Of a stretch of 64,000 nt of DNA, positions 42,712 to 51,538 are shown one piece after another (the first letter of the stretch is position 1; every line of letters starts with the position of its first letter). Source of the stretch: Scytonematopsis contorta HA4267-MV1. GTDB lineage: Bacteria > Cyanobacteriota > Cyanobacteriia > Cyanobacteriales > Nostocaceae. Where the stretch lies: contig JAHHIC010000050.1 in the NCBI GenBank assembly GCA_019359035.1, positions 1 through 64,000 of the forward strand. The letters run 5' to 3'. Both the position numbers and the translations under genes were made by a program. The notes below the pieces were generated by a model. It was not told the origin of the DNA. It worked only from the letters and a program-made list of their open reading frames with translations, and did not search any database.

Positions 42712-43002
42712 GTGGGACAATTAATTCGCACTGCAAAAGCTGAAGAAGATTTAATTGATATATGGATGTATATAGCATCTGATAACCCTGAAGCTGCAGA
42801 TAAGTTCATTGAGCGAATTGATGCGAAATGTAAAATGTTGGCTGATAATCCAGCAATCGGTCAAGCTCGTCCTGATATTGCAATTGAATTGCGTTATTTC
42901 CCTGTTGGACGGCATTTAATCCTTTATCGGCAGATTAGTGGAGGTGTTGAAATTGTTCGCATTGTTCATGGTGCAAGACATTTACCCGATATCACAATTT
43001 AA
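42712..43002 (+). CDS. Type II toxin-antitoxin toxin, ParE/RelE family
   Basis: A 96-residue protein starting at GTG. The ParE features are LIRTAKAEEDLIDIWMYIA, NPAIGQARPDIAIELRYFPVGRHLILYR and the conserved Arg-rich end VRIVHGARHLPDI. ParE toxins poison DNA gyrase, while RelE relatives cut mRNA; the ParD partner favours ParE. It appears intact. The pair next to ParA/ParB genes suggests a stabilisation module. Confidence 0.9.
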   Translation: MGQLIRTAKAEEDLIDIWMYIASDNPEAADKFIERIDAKCKMLADNPAIGQARPDIAIELRYFPVGRHLILYRQISGGVEIVRIVHGARHLPDITI

Positions 43003-43104
43003 TTGCTCTAATGAGATTTTTAATTTATTTGAACCCCTATCAACTTGAGCTGTTAGGGGATTAATATTATTATAAATAATACTTTAACTATTGATACTAT
43101 AATT

Positions 43105-44088
43105 TTAAGTTCCTTCTCTGACTCTCTCGGAATAATTTTTAGGACGAATATTGCGGAACTTCTCGATAGCAAATTGTTGTAAGCCTTTAGGAAAATAAGA
43201 CCACAAAATACCAATCATTACTTTACTGGAAAAGCCTAAGCTTTTACTAGATTCCTGTAAAAACTTTCGTCCTTCCATAGTATCGCCATTTTCAATCAAT
43301 CTTAATCCCAGCGATTGTTGAAGATGAGCTAATTTATGTAAACGGATTTTTTCTAATTCTTCATTGCTAAACTTATAGCTTTCCATACAAAATAACTTAG
43401 CTCTCAAAAAATGTAAATTTTGTTTCAAGCTTGTTTGACCACCATGTATCCGATATTCCATTAAATACTCTGATAAAAAATACCCCTGCTTATTTGCCAG
43501 CGCTAACCTGACTAATAAATCAAAATCCTCACATCCATCAGCTTCCGGACGCATAAAATTAACTTCTTGCAAAGCGCTTCGTCTGAATAGTGTTGAACCA
43601 ACTTGCAAACTTTGTTTAACAAAAGTTTCTCTTACTAAATCAGGAACTAACCCTTGGAGTTTATCCTTTCCCCATTTAGCAGAATTTTCTTTTGTCGCTG
43701 ATTCAACTCTTTCGTTTTGTTGATTAATAATCCAGTGATTGGTACAAACAAAATCAATATTTGATTCTGCATCTAAGACAGCGACTGTTTTTTCTAAAAA
43801 TTTCGGAGTCAGAGCATCATCATCATCAAATTTAATAAAATAATCTCCAGTAGCTGCTTCAAAGCCAGAACGCATATTGCGACTACGACCACCATTTACA
43901 GCTTGTCTGATATAACGAATTCTAGAGTCATTCCACTGTTGAACAACCTCGCTCGTATTATCAGTAGAACCATCATCACAAATCAAAATTTCAAAATTCT
44001 GATATGTTTGTGCTAGCACACTATTCACAGAGTACAATAAAAAATTAGCTCTGTTATAAGTAGGGATACAAACGCTCACTTTAGGCAT
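43105..44088 (-). CDS. Family 2 glycosyltransferase
   Basis: A 327-residue GT-A fold transferase: PKVSVCIPTYNRANFLLYSVNSVLAQTYQNFEILICDDGSTDNT at the N terminus, the metal-binding DxD equivalent KFDDDDALTP near residue 93 and the acceptor-side EDFDLLVRLA near 190. It likely builds a cell-surface polysaccharide or glycan. It is divergent from the GT4 gene at 44356, with a 267-bp repeat-containing gap. Sugar donor unknown. Confidence 0.9.
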   Translation of the reverse strand: MPKVSVCIPTYNRANFLLYSVNSVLAQTYQNFEILICDDGSTDNTSEVVQQWNDSRIRYIRQAVNGGRSRNMRSGFEAATGDYFIKFDDDDALTPKFLEKTVAVLDAESNIDFVCTNHWIINQQNERVESATKENSAKWGKDKLQGLVPDLVRETFVKQSLQVGSTLFRRSALQEVNFMRPEADGCEDFDLLVRLALANKQGYFLSEYLMEYRIHGGQTSLKQNLHFLRAKLFCMESYKFSNEELEKIRLHKLAHLQQSLGLRLIENGDTMEGRKFLQESSKSLGFSSKVMIGILWSYFPKGLQQFAIEKFRNIRPKNYSERVREGT

Positions 44089-44177
44089 AGTTAGAAAAAA
44101 TAGAAAAAATTAAAAAATGTTCACCTAAAGACCCCCTCTCCAAATTCCCCCCCAGACGGGAAGAGAGTTTAAATTTT

Positions 44178-44204
44178 CCCCCCTTCCCTCTTAGGGAAGG
44201 GGGG
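44178..44204. repeat. GC-rich perfect hairpin repeat
   Basis: CCCCCCTTCCCT, loop CTT, AGGGAAGGGGGG: a 12-bp perfect stem in the gap between the two glycosyltransferases. It is part of a CCCCTCTCC-type dispersed cyanobacterial repeat running from about 44128 to 44215. Because the genes are divergent, it is not a terminator for either. Confidence 0.8.
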
Positions 44205-44355
44205 GTAGGGGGGTTAGGTCTCTCCGTATTTCCCCGATTATTTGAGTAAACGTTAGATATTACATGGGCAAAATTCTGATGACATCAAGGGTTGCCACAG
44301 GTAATCCTATAATTATCGTTACTCTAATTACTATTATTCCCAGATTATTAGTTAT

Positions 44356-45564
44356 ATGAACATATTAATGTTATCTTCCACCTTTCCCTATCCCGCAACA
44401 AGGGGGGGAACTCAGGTAAGGACGTTTAATTTATTGAAATATCTCCGTCAAAACCATACTCTTACCCTGTTGACTCAACGGGAACCAGGAGTGACGGAGG
44501 AAGAAATCGAGGGATTAAGGGATTGCGTAGATGAATTAGTGGTTTTTGAACGTCCACCAGAATCCGCTTCCGGATTAATTAAAAAAATTCAGCGTTTTAG
44601 TACATTTCTTTTTCAAGGGACACCACCTAGCGTACTCAACCGCTACTCACCAGAAATGCAAGAGTGGATTAATAAATATGTCCAAGCGGGTAAATGTGAT
44701 GCGATAACCTGCGAACATAGTGTAAATGAAATTTATATTAAACCTGATTTCCAAAAACAAATCAAAACCATAGTCAACGTTCATAGCTCAGTCTATGGTA
44801 GTTGTCGAAATCAAATAGAAACGGGAATTTCTGAAAATACCCTGCGAGATAAAATTAATTTACCCCTGTTGCGACGTTACGAACAAAACTACTGCCCAAA
44901 ATTTTCTTCGATTGTGGTGACAACAGAAGAGGACAAAATCCAAATGCAGGAATTTAATCCTAACTGTCAAATTTCTGTAATTCCCAATGGGGTCGATTTA
45001 GTTTCTTTTCCTTATCGCAATAGCGACCCTTCCGGACACCGCTTAATTTTTATTGGTGCGATGGATAATTTAGCAAATATGGATGCTGTATGTTTTTTCT
45101 GTAATGAAGTGTTACCAGAAATTCAAAAGTTTTATCCTGATACTACTTTTGATATTGTTGGTTCACATCCAGCACCCGAAGTTTTAGCACTTAATGAAAG
45201 ACCTGGGGTTAATGTTACTGGTCGCGTACCTTCGATGGTAGAATATTTACATCAAGCCACTGTATGTGTTGTGGCAATGCGAACAGGATTTGGTATCAAA
45301 AATAAAACTCTAGAAGCAATGGCTGCTGGTGTTCCTGTCATCGGAACTGACCGTGGTTTAGAAGGTTTAAGTGTCGATGGTGCTAATGTTACGCTTAAGG
45401 CATTAAGAGCCAACACAATCACAGAATATGTAAAAGCAATTAGCCAACTGTTTGATAATGCGAACCTACGAGCAGAATTATCTCGTAATGCAAGGCTTAT
45501 GGTAGAAACAGAATTTACTTGGGAAAGTGCAGGTAAGCGTTATGAAGAGGTTTTAATGAATTAG
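44356..45564 (+). CDS. Family 4 (GT-B) glycosyltransferase
   Basis: A 402-residue GT-B protein. The N terminus NILMLSSTFPYPATRGGTQVRTFNLLKYL is typical of family 4 acceptor domains. The C domain has VIPNGVDLVSFPYR, LIFIGAMDNLANMDAV and the nucleotide-sugar site GFGIKNKTLEAMAAGVPVIGTDRGLEGL (E-x7-E type). It probably adds a sugar to a surface glycan, perhaps together with the divergent GT2. A perfect 18-bp stem-loop follows its stop. Confidence 0.9.
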   Translation: MNILMLSSTFPYPATRGGTQVRTFNLLKYLRQNHTLTLLTQREPGVTEEEIEGLRDCVDELVVFERPPESASGLIKKIQRFSTFLFQGTPPSVLNRYSPEMQEWINKYVQAGKCDAITCEHSVNEIYIKPDFQKQIKTIVNVHSSVYGSCRNQIETGISENTLRDKINLPLLRRYEQNYCPKFSSIVVTTEEDKIQMQEFNPNCQISVIPNGVDLVSFPYRNSDPSGHRLIFIGAMDNLANMDAVCFFCNEVLPEIQKFYPDTTFDIVGSHPAPEVLALNERPGVNVTGRVPSMVEYLHQATVCVVAMRTGFGIKNKTLEAMAAGVPVIGTDRGLEGLSVDGANVTLKALRANTITEYVKAISQLFDNANLRAELSRNARLMVETEFTWESAGKRYEEVLMN

Positions 45565-45568
45565 CTTC

Positions 45569-45617
45569 GTAGTTGCGCTTTAGCGCTCAATATTAAGATG
45601 CGCTAAAGCGCAACTAC
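45569..45617. terminator. Bidirectional stem-loop, 18-bp perfect stem
   Basis: GTAGTTGCGCTTTAGCGC pairs fully with GCGCTAAAGCGCAACTAC around a 13-nt loop. It lies 4 bp after the GT4 stop and before the end of the convergent gene at 45634. There is no long T-run, so its strength as a classic terminator is uncertain; it may also be a dispersed repeat. Confidence 0.7.
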
Positions 45618-45633
45618 AAGCCTTAATTAGCAA

Positions 45634-45957
45634 TTACTGCTGCATTAAGGGAGCCATCGGAAAAATTCTGCTGAAGACTGGAACCCTCGGATTAGCTTTA
45701 GGGGTCGTAGGTAGACTATCGTTCTGACTAACTACTGTTGTGTTAGCCTTTGCTGAATCCTTAGAGTTATCCGAGTTAGATGTTAAAGTCGCATTTGTGC
45801 TAGTAGTTGTCCCTGAAATTGATGCTGATGGCGTTGTACTATTGTCAGCGCTACTTTTATTTGCTTCTGCTGCATTTTGTGCGTAACATGGAGTTACAAT
45901 CAATGCAGAAACTGTTGCTAACGCAAATACTAGCAGATTACGATTATATTGATGCAT
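45634..45957 (-). CDS. Small Ser/Thr-rich exported protein
   Basis: A 107-residue protein with a signal peptide (MHQYNRNLLVFALATVSALIVTPCYAQ, cut after YA) and a mature part dominated by Ser, Thr, Asn and Ala, ending VPVFSRIFPMAPLMQQ. Low-complexity composition, no known domain. The ATG at 45955-45957 has AAGGAAT upstream at good spacing and is preferred to 45981. Function unknown. Confidence 0.6.
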   Translation of the reverse strand: MHQYNRNLLVFALATVSALIVTPCYAQNAAEANKSSADNSTTPSASISGTTTSTNATLTSNSDNSKDSAKANTTVVSQNDSLPTTPKANPRVPVFSRIFPMAPLMQQ

Positions 45958-46004
45958 TGGGATTCCTTTTTTATCTTTCAAAAAATGATTATGTTTCCAA
46001 CTAA

Positions 46005-46386
46005 TGCAAAGATGGAAATATATTTATTGCGCTACTTGACTTGTTGTTAATTAATAATTCGTCTTGTTTTGTCTTGTCTTCAGCCGAAAAAAATGCCGCT
46101 AGTAGTTGCACCTGTCAATGATTATCTGCTTTGAGAAGCAACATCAAGTAGCGCAACTAAGTAAACTATAGGGGAAACCGAACTTTTGAGATAAGAGAAA
46201 TTCTACTGAAAGAGAATTTTTTATTTATGCTAATTTATTAAGTTATTTATTATTTATACATGTAAGTGTTTTCGAGAAGGTTATATAAAAGCTTTATAAA
46301 TACCTCACGCACCCAAAATGTAGAGACTAGACATGTTTAGTCTCTACATATGTAACGTCCCTATATATGTAATCTTCCTAAGTTGA
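46005..46386. other. Intergenic region with palindrome, 3' of porin
   Basis: About 380 bp with no gene. It includes the promoter of the small exported protein and, near the porin end, the palindrome at 46320 plus trailing partial right halves (TGTAACGTCC, TGTAATC). Otherwise AT-rich with no clear structure. Confidence 0.5.
46320..46347. repeat. GTAGAGAC palindrome, TAGACA-core copy
   Basis: A 28-bp near-perfect palindrome with one G-T pair in the core, 40 bp after the porin stop. It may end porin transcription. Confidence 0.9.
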
Positions 46387-48117
46387 TTAAAAGAAAAAGG
46401 TAGTACGTAAAACACCAATAGTAATCGATTCACTATCTTTTGTATGACCTGGTTCTAAGATATGAATTATTCCAGGTGTAATACTAATATTATCTGTAAC
46501 TCTAAATCTATAAAAAGCCTCAAGGTGAGTGGTAGTTCCCGGTTGTCCTCCGCTACGTCCTAGACCTGTATTAATAAAGTCGGGAAGATTATTGCCCACA
46601 GGTAAATCACTGCTGGTTATTTTAGGTGGTTGTCCAACATAAATTCCTCCTAAATTTCCTTTTCCGAATAAATCAGGGAAGTTAAAATATGCCATCCAAT
46701 TCATTGTTTCCACTTTTCCTGTTTGTCCTGGCATATTAGAATTACTATAGCCAACCCAACCACCTAAAGAAAAGCGAGGTGAAATTTGCCAATTAACAGT
46801 TGTACCAACCGCATTAGTTTGTAAAGCCGCTCTTGTGCCGTTAGGTCTAGGTGCAGTTAAGCATTCATCACCTGCGAAAGGAGATACACAACCATTTGTA
46901 GAATAATTATTTACATAATATAAACTCAAATCAATACTATCAGTTGGTGTCACCAACAATTGTACCCCTGTTGTCGTATTCCCATCAAATAAACCCCTGC
47001 GCTGAGCGGGATTTCCTGGGTTTGTACTAGTATATATTGCTTGTAAACTGGCACGTTTTGCAAATTGCCAATCGAAAGCAATACCACCACCATAATATCC
47101 TGTATTTAAAATAGGATTTCTTTGAGCAAAGAATGACAATGGTCCTGTAGCACCACTTTCTACCCGATTCGGTCCTCGGAAAGCACGTAGCATATCAACA
47201 CCTGTTGTCCCTACCATAAATGCTAAATTATCAGTTAGCATTCGATGATAATGTAGGTCAGTTAATAGAACATCATTATTGGTATCAAATTCATAACCAA
47301 GAATTACATCATTACTAAGTCTTGGTGATGTACTACCTTTGGCTGCAAAAAGACTTGTTACAAGAAAACTTTCTTTATCGAATTGCGTTGTTAAATCGAG
47401 TTGAGTTAAAGAAATTAAATTAATATTCGTTCCTAAATCCGTTGTATCTCTTACACCATCTCTGGGTCTAATATCAGCACGGTTGCGACTACGTCCTTGA
47501 ATCCCAATTACGTGAATACCTGTAAGCTTAGTTGTTGTTGAAAATTGATTCGCTTCTAATTCAGCAGTTTTTGCTTCTAGAGTATCAATTCTTCCACGTA
47601 AAGTTTTTAATTCGGCAGCAAATTCTTGTTGTAATTTTTCTACAGCTGCTAAATCTTCGCGACGAGCTAAATCATTTGTACTTGTAACAATTAACTCATT
47701 AACTCGATTTAAACAAGCATTTAAACCTGCTGCAAACTCATACCGATTAATCGCACGATTCCCTCGAAAAGTCCCATCCGGATAACCTGCAATACAACCA
47801 TAACGTTCCACCAAAGATTGTAAAGCCTGAAAAGCCCAATCTGTTGGCTGTACATCTCGCAATTGTGAAACCGAAGTTACCTGCGACATCGGTTCATGTA
47901 GAGACGTTACATGTAACGTCTCCTTCGTCAGGTCGCTAGGGGATGGATTTTGGGATATTACATGGTATAGGGAGGTTACATCGCGTAGATACATCGTATC
48001 TGGAGACGTTACATGTAACGTCTCTACATTGGTTTGTGCTATAGCTTTTTGTTCTATACCACCTACCCCAAAGGTTAATAATGAGGCAATTGCCCAGATT
48101 TTATTTTTATTATTCAT
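46387..48117 (-). CDS. Iron-uptake type porin with SLH domain, containing two repeat-derived peptides
   Basis: A 576-residue outer membrane protein. The signal peptide is MNNKNKIWAIASLLTFGVGG...AIAQ. The SLH domain (LRDVQPTDWAFQALQSLVERYGCIAGYPDGTFRG) anchors it to cell-wall glycan. A coiled coil (LEAKTAELEANQ) and an OprB-type beta-barrel ending in FFF follow, the normal cyanobacterial porin order. Between signal and SLH domain lie about 55 extra residues including ETLHVTSP and ETLHVTSL, produced by two in-frame palindrome copies. The barrel is complete. Probable role: ion or small solute diffusion, perhaps iron. Monocistronic. Confidence 0.9.
   Translation of the reverse strand: MNNKNKIWAIASLLTFGVGGIEQKAIAQTNVETLHVTSPDTMYLRDVTSLYHVISQNPSPSDLTKETLHVTSLHEPMSQVTSVSQLRDVQPTDWAFQALQSLVERYGCIAGYPDGTFRGNRAINRYEFAAGLNACLNRVNELIVTSTNDLARREDLAAVEKLQQEFAAELKTLRGRIDTLEAKTAELEANQFSTTTKLTGIHVIGIQGRSRNRADIRPRDGVRDTTDLGTNINLISLTQLDLTTQFDKESFLVTSLFAAKGSTSPRLSNDVILGYEFDTNNDVLLTDLHYHRMLTDNLAFMVGTTGVDMLRAFRGPNRVESGATGPLSFFAQRNPILNTGYYGGGIAFDWQFAKRASLQAIYTSTNPGNPAQRRGLFDGNTTTGVQLLVTPTDSIDLSLYYVNNYSTNGCVSPFAGDECLTAPRPNGTRAALQTNAVGTTVNWQISPRFSLGGWVGYSNSNMPGQTGKVETMNWMAYFNFPDLFGKGNLGGIYVGQPPKITSSDLPVGNNLPDFINTGLGRSGGQPGTTTHLEAFYRFRVTDNISITPGIIHILEPGHTKDSESITIGVLRTTFFF
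47898..47923. repeat. In-frame palindrome copy 1 in the porin gene
   Basis: GTAGAGACGTTACATG continuing to CGTCTCC, within codons that read KETLHVTSLHEP. The frame is intact. GTTACA core. Confidence 0.9.
48002..48027. repeat. In-frame palindrome copy 2 in the porin gene
   Basis: GGAGACGTTACATG continuing to GTCTCTAC, read on the minus strand as VETLHVTSP, just after the signal peptide. Same frame as copy 1, 79 bp apart. Confidence 0.9.
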
Positions 48118-48284
48118 TCAATACACCCTTTATTAAACTTTATTGACGGGGATAAACAGTGAGTGTATTGACAATTGTTTCTTAATGACCTGAGGGGATT
48201 TACTGATTTTGTGAAAATTCTAACATCAGCACTTATAGGCAATTACGCAATATTGCGAGTATAAAAGAAAATACCATCTTTTGG

Positions 48285-48432
48285 TTGACTGCTGACTGCT
48301 GACTGCTGACTGCTGACCGTCAACTGTAAACTATCAAACATCAAACATCAACCGTCAACCGTCAACCGTCAACCGTCAACCATCAACCATCAACCGTCAA
48401 CCGTCAACCATCAACTGTCAACCGTCAACCAT
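48285..48432. repeat. GACTGCT / GTCAACC 7-bp repeats in the porin-48434 gap
   Basis: Runs of 7-bp units: TGACTGC (about 48285-48318) then GTCAACC/ATCAACC (about 48348-48430), ending 4 bp before the ATG of the next gene. No ribosome-binding site is visible there because the repeat occupies its place. The rest of the 48118-48284 gap should hold the porin promoter. Related to the block at 20446-20678. Confidence 0.85.
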
Positions 48433-48433
48433 A

Positions 48434-50815
48434 ATGGCAAACCACCAAAAACGGAGGGTAAGGTCAAAACCTTCTGAAGCAAACCCAACAACACCTGTTC
48501 CCAGACCTGTCGTGAAAAAAATTGCAAAAAAAACTAAAAAAACCCAAAAAACTTGGGGAACATCAATGTTGGCATTTGTTATTTTGTCAAGTAGTATTGG
48601 TCTGCTTGCACTATTTGCTTGGATTTCCATTTTATTAATATTCAACCCAGAAAAAGTTGGCTGGCTGAATATCTTTTTACCAGAATGGGCTAGAGTCTCC
48701 TTGGGAGGAAAAGAGCGTCCTAAAACTTTGAAACAAATTAAAGAAATTCTTTCCCAACAAGGAAAAATTGCTGGAGATATTTTACCTTTATCAGGGGATA
48801 TAACAAAATCTTTTTTATTACCTATTTTCCAAGAACGTGCTAACTGCCAATCAGATTGTAAATATTTAGTTGAAATCAGAGTTTACGACCCACCAGAAGA
48901 TTTAGAATTTCAATCAAAACCAGAAGTACACTACTCCTTAACAACACAACTTGCAGTCGAAGGACCAGAAGAATCATTTGTAGTTGCACCTTTATTAAAT
49001 GCTACTACCGAAACTCCCGGTTCCAATATTGCTATGCCTTTAAATACAATTCAACGTTTTGAAGGAGAGACTCCATCACCAGGTATTTGGTTTTATTTAC
49101 AAGGAAAACGTTCTTCAGCAACTGGAATAGTAACTTACGGACATATTCTTCAGTACAATCCCGAACGTTCTCACCTGCAATTAATGTTGCCTTGGACAAG
49201 CACTACTGAACAACTGCCTCAATGGCAACAAATAACTGGTAGCGCTACAAAAGAATTAATTGTAAATCAAACAGTGGGTTTGGAACCGCAATTGCGAGTT
49301 TATCAAATTCAACCTGCAAAATTTGTTCCCAACCCCATTCAACTAGCAGAAATTTCTTTACAACCACCAGCACTAAAAAATTCTGCCTATGAAGATGCAA
49401 TTTTATTTGCTCGTACTGGACTGTGGACACCAGCTTTGGAACGGTTGGAATCAATTAAAAAACAGCGTCAAGTAAAAATAACTCCTGCAGCACAAGCTCA
49501 AATTGATGTAATTCGTTTGCATTCCCAGCTTACTAAAATTCAAGCAGAAAAAACTTGGGCTTCTCCCAGTCAAGAAGTGCTGGCTGATTTAATTGACGGT
49601 CGTTGGCAAAAAGCTTTACAAGTATTTGAAGCATCACCACAAAATGCTCAAGAAATTAGAACTTTCTTAAAATCTGATGGTGGAAGATTGTGGAGTAGAG
49701 CAGAAGCGACTCTACAAATTCAACCAAATCAAAAAGAAGCACAAGCTTGGAGTGCTTTAATTTTAGCTGCTAGTCAAAGCCCCGAACGTGCTAATTCCTG
49801 GTTAAAGACGCAAACGAAAATTCCTAAAGATTCCCTTACTTACATTCAGGGTTTATTAGACCAACTTCAAGGTAAAGTCATAAAGCTTGAAATTCCTACT
49901 TCTCATTCTAGCCAAATTGTCGGTGCGGCAAAATCTATAACTCAGTTTAATTCCACAGACTGGTTACAATTAGACCCGACACAACCTTTACAAAAAACAG
50001 ACAACCAATGGTATGAAATAGAAGTAACAGCTTTTTATGATGGTAAAGCTTGGTTGCCTTTTCCTTTTAACAACTTAAAACCACCCGAAACTTCCACCGC
50101 TAAATTTTTCTGGGATATTTTAGGAATTAAATCTGACCCTACTATTCAAATAGTTCTTTGGCAACCCAATGGAGAACAACAAACTACCCTGGGAACTATT
50201 AAAGGCGTAAAATTTCAAAATGGAGCATTACGTTTACTTGCTCATTCAGAAACAGTTTCCCCACAGACAAGTAATCAACCTAGTAATCAACCCCGAACTT
50301 TAGCACTCTCTAATACTGCTTTAGAATGGGTACAACCATCTCCTATGAATATTGAGGAACTTCTTCAACAAGACCCCCAAGCAGTAAAGGTAATGCTACC
50401 GACCTTATGGCGTTCATTACAACAATCTGGTCAGTTACGTGCTGGTAATATACCCAATTTTCAGGAGTTACGACAAAAATTAGGACATTGGCCTGTTCAA
50501 GTTATCGATTTAACAGGTAATGGCAAACCAGAAAAAATTATCACCATATCCGCCGAAGCAATCTCATCCTTAATTAAAACAAAGGGTTCAGCTTCTGAAC
50601 AAACGAAAAACTTTCCCCGTCCCCGTACTTTAATATTGTCAGATACTGGTAGTGTAATATATACTGACTTTAAGGCTGATATTAAGAGTGGACAAAAGCA
50701 ATCAATGACCGCTATCGCCAAACTTTATCAAGACCAGCCTTTAACTTTGCTGGTAGAAAATACTAACGGCTACAGTATTAGACGTTGGTCAAATAAAAAT
50801 CAACGCTTCGAGTAG
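48434..50815 (+). CDS. Large membrane-anchored protein of unknown function
   Basis: A 793-residue protein. A basic N terminus (residues 1-42, many Lys/Arg) is followed by one membrane helix (SMLAFVILSSSIGLLALFAWISILLIF), leaving about 720 residues outside the cytoplasm by the positive-inside rule. The body is soluble and contains a helical-repeat-like middle (ALERLESIKKQRQ ... AQAWSALILAAS). The C-terminal part (LTGNGKPEKIITISAEAISSL ... LILSDTGSVIYTDF) has an FG-GAP-like flavour. I do not recognise the family. The 7-bp repeat runs up to the start codon. Confidence 0.75.
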   Translation: MANHQKRRVRSKPSEANPTTPVPRPVVKKIAKKTKKTQKTWGTSMLAFVILSSSIGLLALFAWISILLIFNPEKVGWLNIFLPEWARVSLGGKERPKTLKQIKEILSQQGKIAGDILPLSGDITKSFLLPIFQERANCQSDCKYLVEIRVYDPPEDLEFQSKPEVHYSLTTQLAVEGPEESFVVAPLLNATTETPGSNIAMPLNTIQRFEGETPSPGIWFYLQGKRSSATGIVTYGHILQYNPERSHLQLMLPWTSTTEQLPQWQQITGSATKELIVNQTVGLEPQLRVYQIQPAKFVPNPIQLAEISLQPPALKNSAYEDAILFARTGLWTPALERLESIKKQRQVKITPAAQAQIDVIRLHSQLTKIQAEKTWASPSQEVLADLIDGRWQKALQVFEASPQNAQEIRTFLKSDGGRLWSRAEATLQIQPNQKEAQAWSALILAASQSPERANSWLKTQTKIPKDSLTYIQGLLDQLQGKVIKLEIPTSHSSQIVGAAKSITQFNSTDWLQLDPTQPLQKTDNQWYEIEVTAFYDGKAWLPFPFNNLKPPETSTAKFFWDILGIKSDPTIQIVLWQPNGEQQTTLGTIKGVKFQNGALRLLAHSETVSPQTSNQPSNQPRTLALSNTALEWVQPSPMNIEELLQQDPQAVKVMLPTLWRSLQQSGQLRAGNIPNFQELRQKLGHWPVQVIDLTGNGKPEKIITISAEAISSLIKTKGSASEQTKNFPRPRTLILSDTGSVIYTDFKADIKSGQKQSMTAIAKLYQDQPLTLLVENTNGYSIRRWSNKNQRFE

Positions 50816-51071
50816 CCTTAATGGCTTGGTGGTAAATATTTAAGATAAATTTGGCAAATATTTTGGCAAAATGTCTAAAATAATTCAAAATTAAAGAGAA
50901 AATAGTAATTTTGAATTAATCAATTAAGATACAAGCCCCTAATTTTAATTACGGAGATAAATTTTATTAAACTTGTACATTCTTGCCCTAATTTCAATTA
51001 TGAGGCTAATTTTGAATTTTGAATTCTGAATTTTGAATTGATGTGACTCCATTTGCTTCTGAAACAAAAAG

Positions 51072-51263
51072 TTATCTTTCTATCTCAGTATTTTCTGCAA
51101 GGCGTTGCGTCTTTAAATTTTGCAATTCTTGCAACAGGAAATCAACTTCAGCTTGCAAGTTCATTAACTTAACTTGCTGGTCAGCATGGTAACAAGACTT
51201 ATTTTGCTCCCATGCTGGACTATAGGACTCAGTTTTGGACTTAACAGCACTAGATGCAGGCAT
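51072..51263 (-). CDS. Small coiled-coil hypothetical protein
   Basis: A 63-residue protein, disordered N half (SSAVKSKTESYSPAW) and a helical C half with heptads (VKLMNLQAEVDFLLQELQNLKTQRLAENTEIE). Coding is plausible from its isolated position and composition. Such short proteins are conserved in filamentous cyanobacteria in my memory, but I cannot name it. Alternative: a spurious frame. Confidence 0.5.
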   Translation of the reverse strand: MPASSAVKSKTESYSPAWEQNKSCYHADQQVKLMNLQAEVDFLLQELQNLKTQRLAENTEIER

Positions 51264-51538
51264 CGGTAATCTCCCACTACGAAACTCAACTCACACACTA
51301 AAGAGATATTATAATAGTAAAGTGTGAAGATATATTAAAACATTTTATACATTTCATTAGCTGTTGTAATATCTCCAACTCCGGGAGTGGGGGAGTGGGG
51401 AGTAGGGAATTGCGAATGCGAATTGCGATTGGTGCAGTTAAGGGGATAAAATAGAATTTTAACGAGGTTGTGTAAATGTTGAGCCGTAATCCCTCATTTA
51501 CAAATCTTTAATGTAGAAGCAAGTGTGAAGTAAAACCT

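Noticed and set aside
27889-43002. Integrative conjugative element
   Set aside because: No integrase, relaxase, coupling protein or mating-pore genes; the FtsK motor is fused to nucleases rather than TraB/VirD4-like.
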